A DNA stretch of 64,000 nt from the NCBI RefSeq assembly GCF_048773025.1, contig NC_133572.1, positions 5,657,001 through 5,721,000 of the forward strand. Reading direction: 5' to 3'. A model generated the notes under the pieces. The model searched no databases and was not told the origin of the DNA. It was given only the letters and a program-made list of their open reading frames with translations. Origin of the DNA: Camelus bactrianus. Lineage: Eukaryota; Chordata; Mammalia; Artiodactyla; Camelidae. Of the stretch, positions 45,966-56,699 are shown in pieces. The position numbers were made by a program, and so were the translations under genes. Numbering within the stretch: the first letter of the stretch is position 1; the number at the start of each line of letters is the position of its first letter.

Positions 45966-46010
45966 ATATTAAATACCACCCTCTAATAAAGTACCAAGTG
46001 TGTGTGTGTG

Positions 46011-46104
46011 TGGGGGGGGGTATAGCTCAGTGGTAGAGTGTGAAGCACGAGGTCCTGGCTTCAATCCCCAGTTCCTCCATTAAAATAAACCGAATCACCT
46101 CCCC
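46011..46104 (+). repeat. Camelid SINE (copy 21), internal gap
   Basis: 'tatagctcagtggtagagtg' joins directly to 'aagcacgaggtcctggcttc', so about 15 bp of the anticodon-arm region are missing. Tail 'aaccgaatcacctccccg'. Confidence 0.92.
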
Positions 46105-46283
46105 GACTAAAAAAAAAAAAAAACCAACCAACCAGTGTGATTCGTTAGTGAGAAAATGATGAATAACCCTAAGCAAAAAAAAAAAAAAAAGTGTCAGACT
46201 TGAATAACAAAGATTAAGTGGAAATGATTTTAAAAAGTATTAGAGAAAAATAGACAAAAGCAATCCAAAATACACATAATGGC

Positions 46284-46395
46284 AGGAAGGGTGTAGCTCA
46301 GTGGCAGAGCGCATACTTAGCATGTAGGAGGTCCTGGGTTCAATCCCCAGTACCTCTATTTAAATAAAATAAAACCTAATCACCTCCTCCCCCCA
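46284..46395 (+). repeat. Camelid SINE (copy 22) with target-site duplication
   Basis: 'gggtgtagctcagtggcaga', 'gggttcaatccccagtacct'. A perfect 17-bp duplication CAAAATACACATAATGG at 46266-46282 and 46417-46433 shows a young insertion. Confidence 0.96.
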
Positions 46396-46621
46396 AAATT
46401 TAAAAAACCAAGTTTTCAAAATACACATAATGGGACTTCCCAAAGAAAACCAAATAATGAAACAGAACAATTCTGAAGATACCATTTCAAGAAAAATTAC
46501 TAAAAGCAACTGAAAAAACACACCATGTTCCTAGAGGAAATGGTCCAGAATGATCAAAACAGAAATATTCTAGCAAACTTAAGGATCTTCCAAGTTAAAG
46601 ACCCTTTTGATCAGTCAAGCC

Positions 46622-46646
46622 AAAAAAAAAAAAAAAAAAAAAAAAA
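46622..46646 (+). repeat. Poly(A) tract
   Basis: Twenty-five A in a row, with no SINE or L1 body recognised directly upstream. Confidence 0.85.
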
Positions 46647-47130
46647 GACATTTTAGGAGGGGTGTGGGGAGCAAGTTGGCCTCAAATCTTAACATTCAGC
46701 ATTTACAACATTGGAACAATACAGTATCCTTAAAGAAATGGAATGAGGCAAGCAGTATTTCAAGAAAAAAGAACAGGGGAGGATATGGGCTGACTTGACT
46801 GAGTCAACTTCCGTTTCACAGAACCCATTTTTGTATCCTTGAACAAATGTATTAAATTCCTTCCCAATAGGATAATACCACAAAAAAATTAGAATGCCAG
46901 ATATTTACATCCTAGGAATGTGGTAGGGGTAAGAATTAGTATTCATTTAATACCTAGCTAGAAAAAACAAGTTGGAAATAGATAAGAATAAAGAATAAGA
47001 ATTTTTTTAAGGTACTCAAATTTTAGTAAGATCCTCTATACACATTTGCTACTGAAAACTGAAATAGCAAAAAAAAAAAAAAAGGTATTTTTACACACAC
47101 ACACAAATTGAAATAGTACACCGAAAATAT

Positions 47131-47136
47131 TTTATT
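47131..47136 (-). terminator. Candidate polyadenylation signal of DPPA3
   Basis: AATAAA on the minus strand about 580 nt past the DPPA3 stop, giving a 3'UTR length close to what I recall for the human gene. AT-rich context makes chance hits possible. Confidence 0.4.
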
Positions 47137-47404
47137 ATAATTCAATTTTTGAAAACCAGAGAATTTAGTTAATACCCACTGCTCTATTAATGCTCTGGCC
47201 AAACCACCTTTCTTGACAGTCCTTCCACACAAAGTAATTTGTTTCAAATTCTTGATACTGGGTTTCACCTTACTGACTTCAGGCTTCTAAAACAGGCAAT
47301 ACTTGAGATCTGTTAGTGCTTCTTTGTGTTAAATCAAAAAATGGAACTAAAGTATATCCAAGTCATTCAGATGCAAACTACAGATTGTAAGCTATCGAGA
47401 TACC

Positions 47405-47604
47405 TGTATCGAGATAGAAAAGTGATGCCAAAAAAAAAAAAGAAAAAAGAGAGAGAGAGAGACATCACAGGACTTATATAATATAGATTATCAAAATATT
47501 GGTACATGTATCGAGATAGAAAAGTGATGCCAAAAAAAAAAAAGAAAAAAGAGAGAGAGACATCACAGGACTTATATAATATAGATTATCAAAATATTGG
47601 TACA
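47405..47604. repeat. Near-identical 100-bp tandem duplication in the DPPA3 3' region
   Basis: Unit 1 is 47405-47506 (102 bp), unit 2 is 47507-47604 (98 bp). They are the same from 'tgtatcgagatagaaaagtg' through the A12 run and 'atcaaaatattggtaca'. The only difference is seven versus five GA units. Confidence 0.95.
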
Positions 47605-47715
47605 CAGTCTGTCCGAGCTCAGAGTAGCTTTCCCAAGCTGCTTCATAATGATCCTAAAATTACTACCAAGAAAAAAATAGAAGAATAAGGTTTACAGTTC
47701 AACCAACTCTGTGTC

Positions 47716-50700
47716 TTAATTCTCGTAAGTATCCTGGGAAAGATCTCGATGATACAGGCAGTAATTACAGGTACATCTAAATATTTCCACTCTTGATTGG
47801 GTCTGGAAAAAAGAATGAAGTGGATTAATTGATTAATAATTTAAAATAACAAATTCATTGTACATCAAAGAGATGTTAGCAATCCTCAAATCCAGCATTG
47901 CCTGTTAGAATGACCTCTGGTATGCAGAACACTAAAAAATGGTCAGGACCGAAACAACTTCTTTTGAGGGAAAAAAAAAAAAAAAAAAAAGAGGCAGGAC
48001 TGAACTGTATGGCTGCCAAAAGAACGCCAGATTGTCATTCTGTAATAGCAACGTTAGTACGTTCCTGGACAACACAGGGAACAGAGCCAATATCTTACAA
48101 TAACTATAAATGGAGTATAAATTTTCAAAATTGTGAATCACTGTCACACAACTTATAATACTGTCCATCAACTATACTTCAATTTTAAAAAGAGGAAAAA
48201 GTAGGGGAAGGTATAGCTCAGTGGTAGAGTGCGTGCCTAGCATGCGTGAGGTTGTGTGTTCAATCCCCAGTGCCTCCACCAAAAGTAGTAGAACAGATAA
48301 ACCTAATTACTGCCTCCCACCAAAAAGTAAATCTGGACTTTTCTGTGCTCAGGTTTCTCCTCTTTCAGGGTGTTCAGCTTCATGTTTGTGACAGCACATG
48401 AAAAAGTATCAACGTGACACCAAGAGTGAACCTTACTGGAAACCAAGCCTAGACGTTAGGGATAACAACATGTCCCTATAGGTTCATCACTGTTAACTGG
48501 GAGATGCAGACTGTGAATGTGTGGGAACTCTGTCCCTTCTGCTCAGTTTTGCTGGAGACCTAAAAGTGCTCAAAAAATATAGACTTTATTTTTCTTAAAG
48601 TACACATAGGAACTGATTGCTCCAGAGTTCTGGAGATTCAGAAAGTCCAAAGCAATTTGCCTTTCCCCCTCTCCCAAAACATCAGATACCCACCCACTTG
48701 TATAGTGAGAGAATTTCTATTTACCTCAACATCCCTGGACCGTGGTTCTCTTTGAGACCGCGACTTCATAGGAAAGAGAAAAAACAAGAAATATTATAAA
48801 CTATGAAGAAAAATTCGGATCACCAATGCTACACATCTACCATAAGAGAAGGTGGAGAATCTTTAAGAACCGAGTGTTCCTCACATCCTGCCTTCCTGAG
48901 TACAGTTGATAGGTGACTGCTGCTCCTCACTGTTAACATCTTAGTTGATTTGAGTGCCCCCCACCCTCAAGAGCTGGGCATAAACTCACCATAGGAAATG
49001 GTCCGCTGTACCGGTTTTTAATAAATTGAATCATCCTTTCCATCCTCTCTTGCCGAGCAGTTAGCAATGTCCTGGCCCCTCTCCTCCTGTAGAGTATGCC
49101 TTTACCAAGCGTCCGTCCACTCTCTTGCCGCGGCTGGTCAGGTAGATGGGAAGGCAGTATGGTGCTAGGGTTGAGAGTCAGATTACTAAGGTTCTTTACC
49201 AACACTTCGGAGATAGATTGAGAAGCAGCTGAAAGAAAAGAGAAAGTTCAGATCCATTAAGGCGAATTGCAACATCCAGAAGTCACCTCTTAACTAGCTC
49301 AACAAGGCCGGCAGGAAGTTCCTCAGGGTGAGTATCTCACATGCCGCTGGTTGAGAGCAGACTTAAGCATCCACCGTGTGGGAGAGGGTATAGCTCAGTG
49401 GTAGCGCACATGCTCAGCAAGCACGAGGTTCTGGGTTCAAGTGCCAGGACCGCCATTAAAAAAAAAAAAATCCACTATGATGGGAAATGTCTTTTTATCA
49501 AAACAATTTTTTTTTCATGTTATTGGTAGTCTGAATGTTAGATGTTTTCTCATAGGGTCAAAAGTTACCTAAGTATGATTCCAATCAGAAAAATCAGGGG
49601 ACAGAAATCAGATATTAGCAGTTTTTCCATTTTCATTTGTGTGAATTAAATTTTTTTTTCAGTATAGTTGATTTACAGTGTTAGTTTTGGGGAGAGGATA
49701 TAGCTCAGTGGTAGAGTGCATGTTCAGCAGGCAGGAGTTCCTGGGTTCAATCCCCAGCACCTCCATTAATAAAACAGACAAAAACCCAATGTTAGTTCCT
49801 GTAGTTTCCATTATATATTACTACAAGATGAATTTTTAATGCACGTAAAATGCAGGGACTTAACGCCCTAATGCTGCAAGTCAACATGATTCAGTGTAAC
49901 AAGTTTCAAGTTTTTTTTTCTGGGGGGAAAAAACCTACACCTGTGAAACAAAGGAATCCCAAATACAAGTTTCTCCCCAATCCCCATCCTTAAGCAGGAC
50001 TAGGATGTCCGAGTGGGCATCACCCTCTCCGGTTATACTCAGCTTTTTCATGCTATTAGATCTTTCCACTCAAACCCAGTATTTTGGGAAATCACTCACT
50101 CTTGCCTCTTCCCATCCAAACCATTAAGCAAATTCCATACATACTCATCTCATATAATAAGGCAGCTAACGTTAATTTCTCCTGTATGTGAAAGTATTAC
50201 ATCTTAAGAGCAAGGATCCATTCAACTTCTATGGAATTGTACGTACGCAGGGAAATAAAAGATCCCTGGTTGTGGAATTGTTAGTTACTAAATCAGATTC
50301 AAGGAAGAGACTGAGCATATTATGCTGATATGCTCTTCGTTAATACCTTTTCCCCCTTGTCTACATGCTATCCTCATGATGCAGGAGAGACGGTCTGCGT
50401 CTGGAGGTTGGGGGCAGAGGGCAGACTAGAAGTCAGCGAGGACCCACCCAGCTTCCTAGCTGCCCAGAGGGTAGTTGGGGTGTTGGCTCCTGGTCACCCA
50501 CCATCACTACCCTACACCACCTGTCCCCACCCTAAGTCAGGGTAATAAGTTTTCGAACCGAGTGGGTCAGACCTCCGATTGTGTGGGGCTCCAAGGAGAG
50601 AACCCTCCTTGGGGACCTGATTAGCAGTATTCCTGGAGCAGTTTCTAAGACCTCCAGTGTCCCTCCTGCTAATTTACATCACAGAGCATTCACTGGCTTT

Positions 50701-51257
50701 TATAAACTCACCCCTTTCTTCAGTCTCATCTGAAAGGCCATTTCCCTATTTATTAACATTCCTAAAGGATAAATTTAGCTTGAAAGCCAATCCCAAAAAC
50801 ATTGGTGAAATTAAGAAACGCTTTAGGTTAACCTGAAAGTTCGGGCGTCGTATTCTGGCCCCTTTACAAGGCTGACATATGTGGCTGATGAAACTACTGA
50901 TCATGTAAGATGCCCTGAGCCACTTGGTCTAGAAGTCGGACGGCTTTTCCCCAGAAAACGGGCTTGAAAAGATTGACGTATTCCTGACACCTCTCCCCGA
51001 CTTTTCTCGCCTCTCCCCCCCCCCCCCCACTGGAGGGCCCTATGTTCCCTGGCCCTCCTCTGCTCCGAAAAGTTTTCCTTAACTGCACTTCTCTTTAAAA
51101 GACTGAAGTCAGTAGAGAGAGAAAGGAAGGCAGCCTCTTACCTTCCCCAACCCCCTGTCCTCAGGTCTGGCTTACCTGGTACTTCCTGGGAATTCTCGTC
51201 CATGGACATTTGAGCAGACTCCAAGGTCCAGGTGGGGTCAGGCTCTGACGAATCCAT
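47716..51257 (-). CDS. DPPA3: DPPA3 / STELLA / PGC7, complete, four coding exons
   Basis: DPPA3 is a small basic maternal-effect protein of oocyte, zygote and germ cells. It shields DNA methylation marks from TET3 and restrains UHRF1/DNMT1. Minus-strand exons are 51257-51176, 49228-48990, 48763-48725 and 47802-47716, with donors G|GTAAGC, ATG|GTGAGT and GAG|GTAAAT, and acceptors CAG|, GAAG| and CCAG|. Phases 1, 0 and 0 close to 148 codons plus stop (human 159). Landmarks are VKNLSNLTLN at 38-47 (human IKNLSNLTIN), LYRRRGARTLLTARQERM at 73-90 (human LYSRRGVRTLLSVQREKM), a short 13-residue exon 3, and IFRCTCNYC at 127-135, keeping the C-x-C-x2-C triad. The last exon is shorter than human after the cysteines. 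The start is the only suitable ATG and gives MDSSEPDPTW, aligning with human MDPSQFNPTY. A spliced locus in its syntenic place argues against the many known DPPA3 retrocopies. Confidence 0.95.
48203..48321 (+). repeat. Camelid SINE (copy 23) in DPPA3 intron 3
   Basis: 'ggggaaggtatagctcagtg', 'tgtgttcaatccccagtgcc', 'acagataaacctaattactg'. Opposite to the gene. Confidence 0.93.
49380..49470 (+). repeat. Camelid SINE (copy 24)
   Basis: 'gagggtatagctcagtggta', 'gggttcaagtgccaggaccg', A tail. B box altered. Confidence 0.9.
49689..49788 (+). repeat. Camelid SINE (copy 25)
   Basis: 'gagaggatatagctcagtgg', 'gggttcaatccccagcacct', tail 'aataaaacagacaaaaaccc'. Short similar flanks 'gtgttagtt' and 'atgttagtt'. 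Confidence 0.92.
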
Positions 51258-51259
51258 TG

Positions 51260-52340
51260 GGAGCCAAGCCACAACTTGAAGCTCCTCCTGGATCTTTGGG
51301 TTCCAGTGGAAGGTGACCCTTTAGACCCCAAGTTGCTGCCAAGTAGCCTGGAAGAACAATGGCGCCAACAATGGGCAAGAAAAACCCAAACTCCAACACA
51401 AGCTGGTGGGAGAAAAACCTAACCTAAAAATCTAAGTCAAGTTTCCTCTTAAAAACAACAGGTCAGCCAATCAGCCGGCCTATTTTAATGCAAATGAGTA
51501 ATGAGTAAAGAGATACAAGGAGCGGGTGTGGTCCTATTAGTGGATAATAGGATAATTCTTCATCTGCTCTGCATTAAAATAATCATGCCCTCTGTCAGGT
51601 AGGCTGGAAATTTAATAAAGAGCCTCTGTGGTTGCGTCCTCCTGAGGTTGTCTTAAAAATCAAGGGTTTTGGCTTTTTTTTTTTTTTTCAAACTTTACTT
51701 CTGGAGATGGCTTCTGGTTTGTGAACTGGGCTTCTGGGTGTTCTAGAGCGGAGGGGACAGGGCAGTTTTCCTCCAGCTGCAGATCAGCTCCCAACTGAGT
51801 TAACCAAGCAAGTTTCCTTAGTTTTCTTGGCCTGACTCCTCTTAAAGCTTTGGATGCTAGTAAGGAGAAGTCTGCTAGGAAGGGAAAGGAGAGGAGAAAT
51901 AAAAGTTCTGTTATAAGCAATTTAATGGCTCAATAGTTTATGAATGTGTATTTTGGATCTGTAACTTTAGTTTGTTTTATAGACGATAAGTTGCATTGCC
52001 TTTAACATTTGTCAGCAACCGGAATTAATGAAATTTATGAATTGCCACCCTCCACTCATTCCCCCCTTCCAAATAAACTTGTGTTGAATTCTGGCAAAGA
52101 GCACCGCCATTCACTGCCGATTTTCTGCAGAAGGTGGGAGAGAAGGTCCCCAGCTGCCCCCTCTTCTCTTTTTCCCATTTATTCAATGAGCAACCTCCCC
52201 CTTGCCCCCGATAGCTGGAAATTATGAGGAAGTCCTCAAAAGCAATCTTGTTTGTTTTTAGTTTTTAGTACAAAGCAAATGTTGAAGTTAGAATCAAGCA
52301 ATGTTTCTGTAGGGCATAGATGGAGTGTCAGGTCACAACG
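51260..52340. other. DPPA3 5' flank, no other gene
   Basis: Holds the DPPA3 promoter region and a T-run at 51676. No TATA box at a convincing distance and no CpG island. Nothing else identified. Confidence 0.5.
51488..51495 (+). promoter_or_regulatory. Octamer motif upstream of DPPA3
   Basis: Perfect ATGCAAAT, 231 bp above the DPPA3 start codon in a stretch without repeats. It is the consensus for POU-factor (Oct4) binding. No adjoining Sox half-site (CATTGT) is present, so this is a plain octamer and its use is inferred. Confidence 0.5.
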
Positions 52341-52344
52341 CTTT

Positions 52345-52470
52345 ATTCAAATGGTTCTCAGTAGTGTGCGCTGTGGACAGGCGTCAGCAGCACCTGGTAA
52401 CTTGTTAGCTATGATTGGAAACTATCGAGCTCTCACCCGGAATCAAAAGACTGGGGCCCAGGTGGTTCCA
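52345..52470 (+). mobile_element. MER20-like hAT fragment
   Basis: 'caaatggttctcagtagtgt', 'gtcagcagcacctggtaact', 'aagactggggcccaggtgg' match a worn MER20 left part. Confidence 0.65.
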
Positions 52471-52715
52471 TGTGTCCTCAAAAGGGAGGACTCGGCTTCG
52501 GGGCTCTCCTGACCCCAGTCCCCGGTGCGCCTGCTCTCAGCTGGACCCCCTTTTGCACAGCTGACTCTCCTACAGCCCTGCTGTCTCTGAGACAGCCCTC
52601 ACAGAGTGAGGGCAAAAATCAGATTGCAGGAAGTTTAAGATTAAGGTGAGATGGTGGAAAGGGCGGACATAGACTCTCACTCAAGAAATCCAGATTTAAG
52701 AAAAAGGTGCAAGAT

Positions 52716-52837
52716 GGGAGGGGATAGCTCAAGTGGTAGAGAGCATGCTCAACACACACAGGTCCTGAGGTCCTGGGTTCAATTCCCAGTACCTCCCCTA
52801 AAAATAAATAAGTAAATAAACCCAATTATCCCCTCCA
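52716..52837 (+). repeat. Camelid SINE (copy 26)
   Basis: 'gggatagctcaagtggtaga', 'gggttcaattcccagtacct', 'cccctaaaaataaataagta'. Minority subfamily; 'ggtcctga' is doubled before the B box. Confidence 0.93.
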
Positions 52838-52859
52838 AAATAAATCATAAAAAAGAAAA

Positions 52860-53470
52860 TAGGCGAGAGGTGGAGATGTGACAGCAGCTGAGCCCAAAGC
52901 AACAGAAGGGAGAAATACTGAGACAAGAAGACACCACCCCTAAATAGGCTTAAAAAGAGCAGATAAAAATCTTTAAAAATGATGACTCTTTAGTTAACAT
53001 CTCAATAGTATGAAAGATGAGATAATAAGCCAAATGGAATGAAGCCACTAGAAAAAAGACCATAGAAGAATTCATAAATAAAACTACCACTGATTTTTCC
53101 AGAGATAAAAAAAATCATATAATATTTTTGAAAGAAACAGCATGAAGTTTTAATAAAAGGGAAAACTCAAGAAAGCAAAGACAACCTGGAAATTAGAAGT
53201 TTGATATCAGAAACAAGAAGAGTTTGAAGATAAAATCAAAGGTATTCCCTTAGTAAGTAAAGCAAAACCACCAACAGATGTAAAATAGAAAATGTAAGAA
53301 AGTGAGAAACTAAGATTAGGAAATATATTGGCTTCAGGTTCCTTAACAGCAACACCGGATGCAAGATGTTAATGGAGATACAGCTTCGAAATCCTAAAGG
53401 AAAATGATTTCCAATCTAGAACCCTGTATTTCGCCAGACTGCTGAGTAAGTGTGGAAACGTTTTTAGACA
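52860..53470 (+). repeat. A-rich old LINE-like sequence, unassigned
   Basis: Strongly A-rich on the plus strand ('gaaatactgagacaagaaga', 'ctggaaattagaagtttgat', 'ctaaaggaaaatgatttcca'), as in old LINE coding remnants. No family is firmly recognised. Confidence 0.35.
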
Positions 53471-54155
53471 TTTGGTTTCTCAAAAAACGTCCCACCTACG
53501 TGGATTCCTCTGTCTTGTGGGAAGTTAACTTGATAACAAGGACACTACCAAGTTAGCTAGCCCAAAGGTCCTGGAACAGAAACACAGACCGTATTTAAAA
53601 GCTCATAGCACTCAATTTTAAGTCAATTTAAAATGCGCAGCAAAAAGCTAGGCGAAAGGAACGGAGTAAACTCACAGATTTAGAATGCTAACAGCAGGCC
53701 TAAGATGGAGTCCCTCGGGCTAATCCCCGCATCACCAAATCTAGACAGTTACAGTTTTGGCTCTTCCAGAAATGAAATTTTAAACTAGTCAGTTAGGAAA
53801 ATTGCCTTATCAGCACTAGTTAAGTAATCTGCCATCCCCTAAAGAGAAAGAAAGTAATCTTGCACTAACCAACCCGTTCTCTTCCTCGTTCCCACTCCTT
53901 TTTGGCCAAAGAAGGCTTTCATTTTGTTCAGCATCTCGAGATTCCTTTCTGTCTGCTCGATTGGTTGCTGCCCTATTCAAATCAATTTTTACTCAAAGAA
54001 ACTGTTAAAAAAAATTTAATATGCTTGTTTATCCTTCAATGGACTCCTGGAGTCCCCAGACAGTTCTGGGAGGGGGCAGTCATCGCCCACGTAGGATGGG
54101 CTGGAAGACCACAATTTTGCATTAACTTTTTTCCATCAAGAAATTTTAGGAATTG
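53470..54155. other. No recognised feature
   Basis: Single-copy-looking sequence with no exon or familiar repeat. Confidence 0.4.
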
Positions 54156-54159
54156 GGTT

Positions 54160-54303
54160 GGGGGGAGGTACAGCTCAGTGGTTAGAGTGTGTGCGTGCTT
54201 AGCATGCACGAGGTCCTGAGTTCAATCCCCAACACCACCAACATTAAAATAAGTAAATAAATAAACAGACAAACAAACAAACAAACCTAATCACCCCCTC
54301 CCA
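54160..54303 (+). repeat. Camelid SINE (copy 27), expanded tail
   Basis: 'gaggtacagctcagtggtta', 'gagttcaatccccaacacca', tail grown to AAATAAATAAAC plus ACAA repeats before 'cctaatcaccccctccc'. Confidence 0.93.
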
Positions 54304-54309
54304 AAAAAG

Positions 54310-55690
54310 GGGGGAAAAATGTCAGGAATGGGAGAAAGAAACAAAATACAAAGAAGTTTAAAACATCAGTTGAATTTAGAAGTCATCTTAACTTCTCAAT
54401 AACCTCCCTGAGATGGACTTTCTAGCCAAATTTACTCTCAAGGAATGTTATGGCTTAATCTACCAGAGGCTGGAGGTGGGGTGATGTCTTTCTTGATGCC
54501 TCCAGGTGCCTTCTCTAGCTCAGAAAGGTTTGTTTTGTTTTATTCTGTTTTTCCTTTAACTGTCCAGGGCTGATTTCAGGTGGGGCAGAGTGAGCCGCAG
54601 GCAAAATAAATGTTTTGCCCTCAGGGAGCAGACAACAAATTTTCGATCCAAAGTATTGGGTCAGGAAGTGAAAAGGATTCCAAAGAGAGGTGTGGCCCGC
54701 TAAGGGAGAGAGGAGGGCTGCCCTTGGGGGGAATTCTCCCAGACCCACAGCTTGTGAATTACTTTGCTCTCAGCACCGCATCCCTGGGCCCCCGAAGGTC
54801 CGCACCCTTTGTGCTTGCTGTTGCTTCCCACGCGAGCCTTGCCTGTTCCAGCCAAGCTCTCAAGGCATCCTTCCTGGGTGCCCCCCAACCCCTTTGAAGA
54901 CCAAGCATTGCTTTTCCTCTGATCTTCCACCTCTAAAGAATGAAAAGGTGTATAATAACCCAATTTGTATATAGGATTAGCAGATATTTGGTCCTGTGCA
55001 AAATGTCCTTTGTGACAGATGGTCCAAGCCAAATGGTCCTGGATATTTGCTCCTGGCAAAAGCATCCACGCTTCGAACATGTACTTGGGTTCAAATAGCC
55101 CATAGCTTTTATTCAAACTTTTGGTTTACAGGATTAAACAAGTAGTGCCATAGTTTACTGGTCCAATAATTGTGTTTAACTGTATTGCCAGTAATAACCC
55201 CTCTTACCTTGGTAGCCCTGCTGGTAATGACAACTGGGGTTAGGTAGACGTGTGGGGGTTCAAATCTTGCAGAAGAGCGACATTTATATTAACTAGAAGT
55301 ACCAAGGGAGAGTCCTACAGTTAGAGATATGCACAGAGGATGACAAGGTGACGATAGGATCTCGAGATTCATGGTAGACTAGTCTGTCACTGGGCACTGG
55401 GTTGGATGTGCCCGAGTCATTTAATAAAGGGAGAGTTTGAAAGGAGGAGCTTGGTAGAGCCAGTATGTAAATAGTGGCAGAGGCACTGACGTAAACACTT
55501 GATAGAGCATCTCCTTAGTTTGGGAGGAGTGAGACTGGGTGTGGCTCTCCTAGCAGACAGGGGTAGGCTGGGATAGCCACCATGAGAGCAATATTGGGCA
55601 TCTAATTCACTGCCCCTACAGCTTTCCCACTGCTCAGGGTTAATGAGTGATGTTTCCCTTGAATCCACGTCCTGTAGAAGTAAGATCACA
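54310..55690. other. No recognised gene
   Basis: Overlapping open frames on both strands at 54.6-55.1 kb have no known domain, no splice support and GC-driven openness. Confidence 0.4.
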
Positions 55691-55694
55691 GCAG

Positions 55695-55840
55695 GGGGAG
55701 GGTACAGCTCAGTGGTAGAGTACATTCTTAGCATGCACGAGGTCCTGAGTTCAATCCCCAGTAACTCCAGTTAAACAAATAAATAAATAAACCTAATTTT
55801 CATACCCTCTCCCACCAAAAAAAAAAAAAAAAAAAAAAAA
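55695..55840 (+). repeat. Camelid SINE (copy 28) followed by A24
   Basis: 'gagggtacagctcagtggta', 'gagttcaatccccagtaact', 'aaataaataaataaacctaa', then a 24-A run at 55817-55840. Confidence 0.93.
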
Positions 55841-56119
55841 TTAAAGAGAAAAAAAGAAGATTGCAGTTGACTGCAAGAAGTGTCTTCCACTATTCAGAGA
55901 GGTTTTAGTGGGTGTGACTTCCACACTTACCTGCTAATAGGTGTGGACCATCACACCCTAGGCTGGTGCCTACCTACTGGCTGATTCAGACCTGACCAAC
56001 TAGGTGTCAGAACAAGAAGACATTAGTCAGGTTTCCCCTACTGGTAAAACCAACGACTGTTGGTCAGACAGCTCCAAAAGAATAAAAGTAACTGTTGGCT
56101 AATATGACATCTTTATTTG

Positions 56120-56530
56120 AAAATTCTCAGTGGAAAATGGCAGAAATGATTATGAAAAGAAAAACCAGTGCTACATTATACTGGTGCTTGTTACCATTTC
56201 CATTCCTCTAGCAGAGATGGGAGTGAAATGCGCTGGTGCCGTGAGGGGGAGAATCTGCAGCGCCCGGTGCACAGCGGGTCAGGGTCAGGGTCAGGGTTCA
56301 GATCACGCTGCAGTCATCCAAGAGGGGACGAGAAACATCAGTGCCGCGCTGATGTCGAAGGGGAAGCAGGAGAACCCGAACAGGTTAAGACGACTCACAG
56401 AAGAAGAACCAAATACAGCATCATCCCAGATATTTCGAAGGCCTCTGGGATGTTCATGATGAAGACAGCCTGTTCATGCCACCAGCAAGAAACTCATTCA
56501 AGAAGCAAATAAACAGAATTCAAAACCGCG
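56120..56530 (+). other. Moderately CpG-rich open region, unidentified
   Basis: Two overlapping plus-strand frames (56130-56459 and 56168-56512) span a CpG-containing block with four TCAGGG-like units near 56276-56297 and AATAAA at 56507. It might be a decayed retrocopy of an unknown gene. No domain is recognised, and chance openness is as likely. Confidence 0.25.
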
Positions 56531-56699
56531 CTCCACCTTCATTTTTTTGTGACCTTGAGGCATTTACAGCCCTTAGATTTTGCTTTGCTGACAGAAGCCA
56601 CCACAGCATTAAAGCCACGTCAGTCTAGTGGCCTCTTTGTTTAATTATTAACAGTTCTTCTGGTGCGTTCTGTCCTGCGTCTGTTATTTTTATCACAGG

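Larger units (their letters stand above)
49229..51175 (-). other. DPPA3: DPPA3 intron 1
   Basis: A 1.95 kb intron from the G|GTAAGC donor to the TTTCTTTCAG| acceptor. It holds SINE copies 24 and 25 (both opposite to the gene) and a C-run at 51017-51029. No extra exon seen. Confidence 0.85.

Noticed and set aside
21430-47100. CLEC4C or another C-type lectin gene
   Set aside because: No WxD/WND or Cys-pattern exon was seen in any frame; the open frames are repeat-derived or without motif.
54700-55116. 138-codon minus-strand open frame near 55 kb
   Set aside because: Overlaps two plus-strand frames in GC-rich text with no domain; no evidence favours any of them.
56276-56297. Interstitial telomere repeat
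   Set aside because: The unit is TCAGGG, only four copies, not TTAGGG; it is better read as a short local tandem repeat.
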